The translations under genes and the position numbers were made by a program. Shown here piece after piece: positions 60,866 to 64,000 of a stretch of 64,000 nucleotides of DNA (position 1 is the stretch's first letter; every line of letters starts with the position of its first letter). The notes beneath the pieces were generated by a model. That model was given only the letters and a program-made list of their open reading frames with translations, did not search any database and was not told the DNA's origin. Source of the stretch: Cristatella mucedo. Taxonomy: Eukaryota; Bryozoa; Phylactolaemata; Cristatellidae. Location of the stretch: positions 2,285,501 to 2,349,500 of the forward strand of contig WPIO01000051.1 of assembly GCA_009760855.2 (NCBI GenBank). Reading direction: 5' to 3'.

Positions 60866-62379
60866 TTACTTATCCGTCGCCAGTTGCAAGGAGAAAATTA
60901 TAATTATATTATATGTATGAGGCGATGAATCGGGAAATGAGTTGCCCAGCAATGAAAGAAGATTATCCTGCAAGCTCGGACTCAAAATTTGATTTTTCAA
61001 TTTTAAGGCGACAAGGTAATTCCTTGGTAGCGGCAATGCAATAGCAGACAAGGTTCTTGTTTGTAGTCAGTAAAGTTAGCGGCAGTGGAGTCAATAGCAC
61101 CACGAGCGTCTGGCGTTTCTGTGGCTGGCGCATTTTATGCCAAGGATTGTCTAATAAAAATGCAAGGGGATATAAATCGCACGAACCCCAACCTGATGTA
61201 AATGCATATTTCGACCTTAATACACTTTTTAGGCACAAGATACAACAGCATACCTGTAAACTTTATGTCTTGAGATCCCAGTAGTTAAACCCGGTTGCCC
61301 CGACGCGGGAGGTAAACAACGAAGCCGCTATAATATCAGTAGACGCGATCGATTTCTGACGACGGTATTTTGCCGGATTTGTGACTATTTAATATCAGTG
61401 ACAGTGGCTGTACAGTCAAGAGAAAGGAGCAGACAAGTAACACAATTGCAGTAGAGATCGGAGGCGGTAAATATATGACAATGCACATAAGCTACTAAGG
61501 CAGATTTTGGGCGTAACGGAGGATATGTTAAACCGCAGGATCTTAGCCTAGATGTAAGGTGTTCGCATTTCGCAAACCGGGTTTCGGGCTCGAGTCCGGC
61601 AGGAGGCAAGTCTTCACTGCACGGTAAAATCGGTTAAACCCGCGCAAAGGGGCTTCTTTCGCCATAGAAATAAGGCTGTTGAATAATTTTCCTTTAATTC
61701 AATTTAATTTTATAGATGCCAAGCTGCCATCTCAGAAAAGATCGGAATGGAGTCGGCGCTATGGCCTATCTGCTACGGGCCATGGAAGCGGGTACATCAC
61801 TGTCATCGAGCAACGGTGGTCACCTGATGCGATGGCAGCTCTCTGACAGGTCATTTGCCAGGTGATCTGCAATTGCCAACCAGTAGCGAAACTGACGTAA
61901 AATAGCTGGTTAGGGAGCCAGGCAGCACTGGTCCAGAGGAAACTCGACCGGCCATTTTTATGCTAATTCCGTGTTAGGGCCAGTTGGCAACTCACTACTG
62001 TTGCGAACGGCTTGCCCAGCAATATCTCGCCCAACCAGCCAGTTCGGTGATTCAGCGAATATCTGGCAACCATTCTACTACCGAAGAAGAATTACTTCCA
62101 AAAACTTAGCGGTCATTTCTTGAACAAAGGTGAAGAAATTGGGCACTAGGACAATGCAGCGGTCTCACCAATAAGCTGTCAGAGGATTTAAGCCAGATAA
62201 ACCTCACCCGCAAGCCCCTTACGAAAAGATCAGAGATGACTCAGACACCATGAGTCAGGTGCAGCAACAGTGGCACTAGCCGCCGAAGAGCGATGCAATG
62301 CATAGAACTCTATTCACGAATGAGGCAGCTGCAGCAAAGGAAGCACGCTGTACACTCGAAGCCGCACTGCACTCATCAA
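60866..62379. other. Region upstream of the first recognised HECTD2 exon
   Basis: Expected to be HECTD2 intron. One SINE-B copy at 61535-61690. No upstream HECTD2 exon was found by looking for splice-bounded frames with family resemblance. Confidence 0.4.
61535..61690 (+). mobile_element. SINE-B (tRNA-derived)
   Basis: AGGATCTTAGCCTAGATGTA (A box region), GGGCTCGAGTCCGGC (B box), then the tail AAGTCTTCACTGCACGG and an AATAAGGCTG end. Confidence 0.8.
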
Positions 62380-63075
62380 AATGGCCAACAAGTCGGATGG
62401 CCTACCAGCATGTGCGATCAGGCGATTGCAGCTGGTGCAAAACTCTGCAGCTAGGCTTGTCTGTCGTGAGCGTCGCAGTTGCCACATTACTCCACTTCTC
62501 GCCGACCTGCACTGGCTACCAGTCAAGCAACGGATTGACTTCAAGGTTTTGTCGCTCACTTTTAGGTCTCTTCATTCTATGGCTCCAGCCTATCTTTCAG
62601 ATATACTACCCCATCAGGCCAAGCATCGTACCACTCGCTTTTCGGAATCCAACAGTCTAGAAATACCTCGTACAAACCTTAAATCCTTTGGAGACCGTGC
62701 ATTTAGCTCGTATGCTCCCACAGCCTGGAACTCCCTCCCGACCTGCATCAGAACATCCCCCGACCTGACCACATTTAAAAGAAACTTAAAAACATACCTA
62801 TTTAGGACAGCATTTAGTGGGTCCTTGTGATTCGTCCTCGATGTGCTTATGCGTGCTGACACTGTTCATGCTGCCACTAACCACATTTGCATGCTGACCC
62901 AGTGCATGTAACCCCTAACCATGTTATTCATTTTGTTTGTTTTTCAAGCATGATTTTACTTACTATTCTATTGCGTATCACTTTGCAGCAAATGTAAAGC
63001 GCCTAGAAAGAGATTAAGTTCTATGAGGGCGCTTTATCAAGTGCAATATTATTATTATTATTATTATTATTATAG
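62380..63075 (+). mobile_element. LINE-A 3' end, plus-strand copy
   Basis: Encodes the C-terminal 145 or so codons (GLPACAIRRLQLVQNSAARL to FRTAFSGSL-stop at 62830), the 3' UTR, the tail AAAGCGCCTAGAAAGAGATT and (ATT)n. Nearly identical to 58243-58900 but in the opposite orientation. Confidence 0.93.
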
Positions 63076-64000
63076 TGCGCCGCTGCTCCCTTCGAATGTC
63101 CCTACACGCTGAGCTTATTCCGACATGCTCTCTCGCTTTGTGATCACTTAAGGTGAGAACGATGACCCAAGATCGGTCGCAACATTGAACTGGCTCTGGG
63201 TCTCTTTGGCCCGGCACTTCGGCCAGGATAAATCGCCCGGCCAAGATGCATCACTCGGCCAAGATAAATTCACGTTGGGCGTTGACCTTTCGGCCTCAGT
63301 TAATTTGATCAAGGACATTCTGTTCATTTGTCCCTCGCTTAGCTGGTTTCCAATATATTGTGCCAAGTTATTTTTTTCAATGAATCCGTTTTCATTCCTA
63401 ACTTGAAGACTCCCAGGAGCCCAAAGCATTAGCGTACCAAGTAACCAAAGTACAAATAGTACAATACCCATCTAGCCCTAAGAAATCCAAACACTCTTAT
63501 GGCTCATGGCCCGAAACGTCCGGCAAGTGTGACCAAAAGTCGGCGACGTTGTTCAAAGCGTATGCAGCGAGCGTCTTGGGTAATAACGTCGATGCGTCTT
63601 GGGAGCCATGATGGGTGGAATCTGGAGGGGGTCATATACCACAAAAAGCTTTAGCAGCTGCATGTGTCAACTGTTCATCCCAGAGTTTCGAACCAGGTTC
63701 TGAACATGAAGTGCCGAAATTCCTGTAAGGCAATTTCGTCTCAAGCTGAAGCTGACATGTCCAAAATCAAAAACTCCTTGTCCTAGTATTCCCGCTTAAA
63801 GATATTCGAACTTTTGAAACTTAATTATCAAACCACCTTATTGCCGATTGCAGCACATTCATATGGTTGCAGAGTCCCATGCAAACGTTTTATCGGGGCG
63901 ATTAATTAGCCGATTTAGCGAACTCAGCATCCACAACTGAAGACAATGTGTGAAGGACCTATAGACTTCCTCATTTTTACCAGTGTCCACAGGAAAACAT
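63076..64000. other. No gene recognised
   Basis: A minus-strand open frame of 107 codons at 63148-63471 reads EKNNLAQYIGNQLSEGQMNR; it lacks family recognition and does not match HECTD2. A short repeat of the phrase CTCGGCCAAGAT/CCCGGCCAAGAT lies at 63222-63266. Confidence 0.35.

Noticed and set aside
63148-63471. Possible upstream HECTD2 exon
   Set aside because: The peptide EKNNLAQYIGNQLSEG does not align with HECTD2 as I know it, and splice signals are weak.

Overview
This is a stretch of an animal (metazoan) nuclear genome. Genes are split by many spliceosomal introns, and the introns are full of long microsatellites, non-LTR retrotransposon fragments, tRNA-derived SINEs, Tc1 elements and one hAT element. 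There are no bacterial operons, rRNA genes or CRISPR arrays. The two genes I can name, HIF1AN (FIH) and HECTD2, are conserved across animals, so they do not place the species. The repeat mix suggests an invertebrate, but this is inference and I cannot name a phylum.

Layout. 1-2878: no gene recognised, one long (CA)n tract. 2879-about 14641, plus strand: 5' part of an unrecognised gene. It has a large low-complexity first exon (Ser-rich, with a poly-Gln run) followed by at least three exons, two of which encode a coiled coil; its 3' end was not found. 18804-37497, minus strand: complete HIF1AN, the Fe(II)/2-oxoglutarate asparaginyl hydroxylase that represses HIF. It has eight coding exons totalling 987 nt including the stop, so 328 residues, and a 10.6-kb first intron. 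42153-60244, minus strand: the C-terminal 480 residues of HECTD2, a HECT E3 ubiquitin ligase, in eleven exons. Its 5' exons lie upstream of 60244, probably outside the window.

I built each exon chain by reading splice sites and checking that phase and the family alignment both hold. HIF1AN and the HECTD2 fragment close with no internal stop or frame break. Two introns appear to use GC rather than GT donors.

Mobile DNA. (1) A CR1/L2-like LINE family, LINE-A, has over fifteen copies, mostly 3' ends; the longest keeps part of its reverse transcriptase. (2) LINE-B and LINE-C are related 3'-end families. (3) SINE-A is tRNA-derived and shares the LINE-A 3' hairpin tail. SINE-B is a second tRNA-derived family. 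(4) Three Tc1 copies, one inserted inside another. (5) A 553-bp non-autonomous hAT element at 54629-55181 has ends matching my memory of the SPIN elements, which are known for horizontal transfer between animal phyla. The SPIN-like element, the nested Tc1 stack and the LINE/SINE shared hairpin are the most interesting observations.
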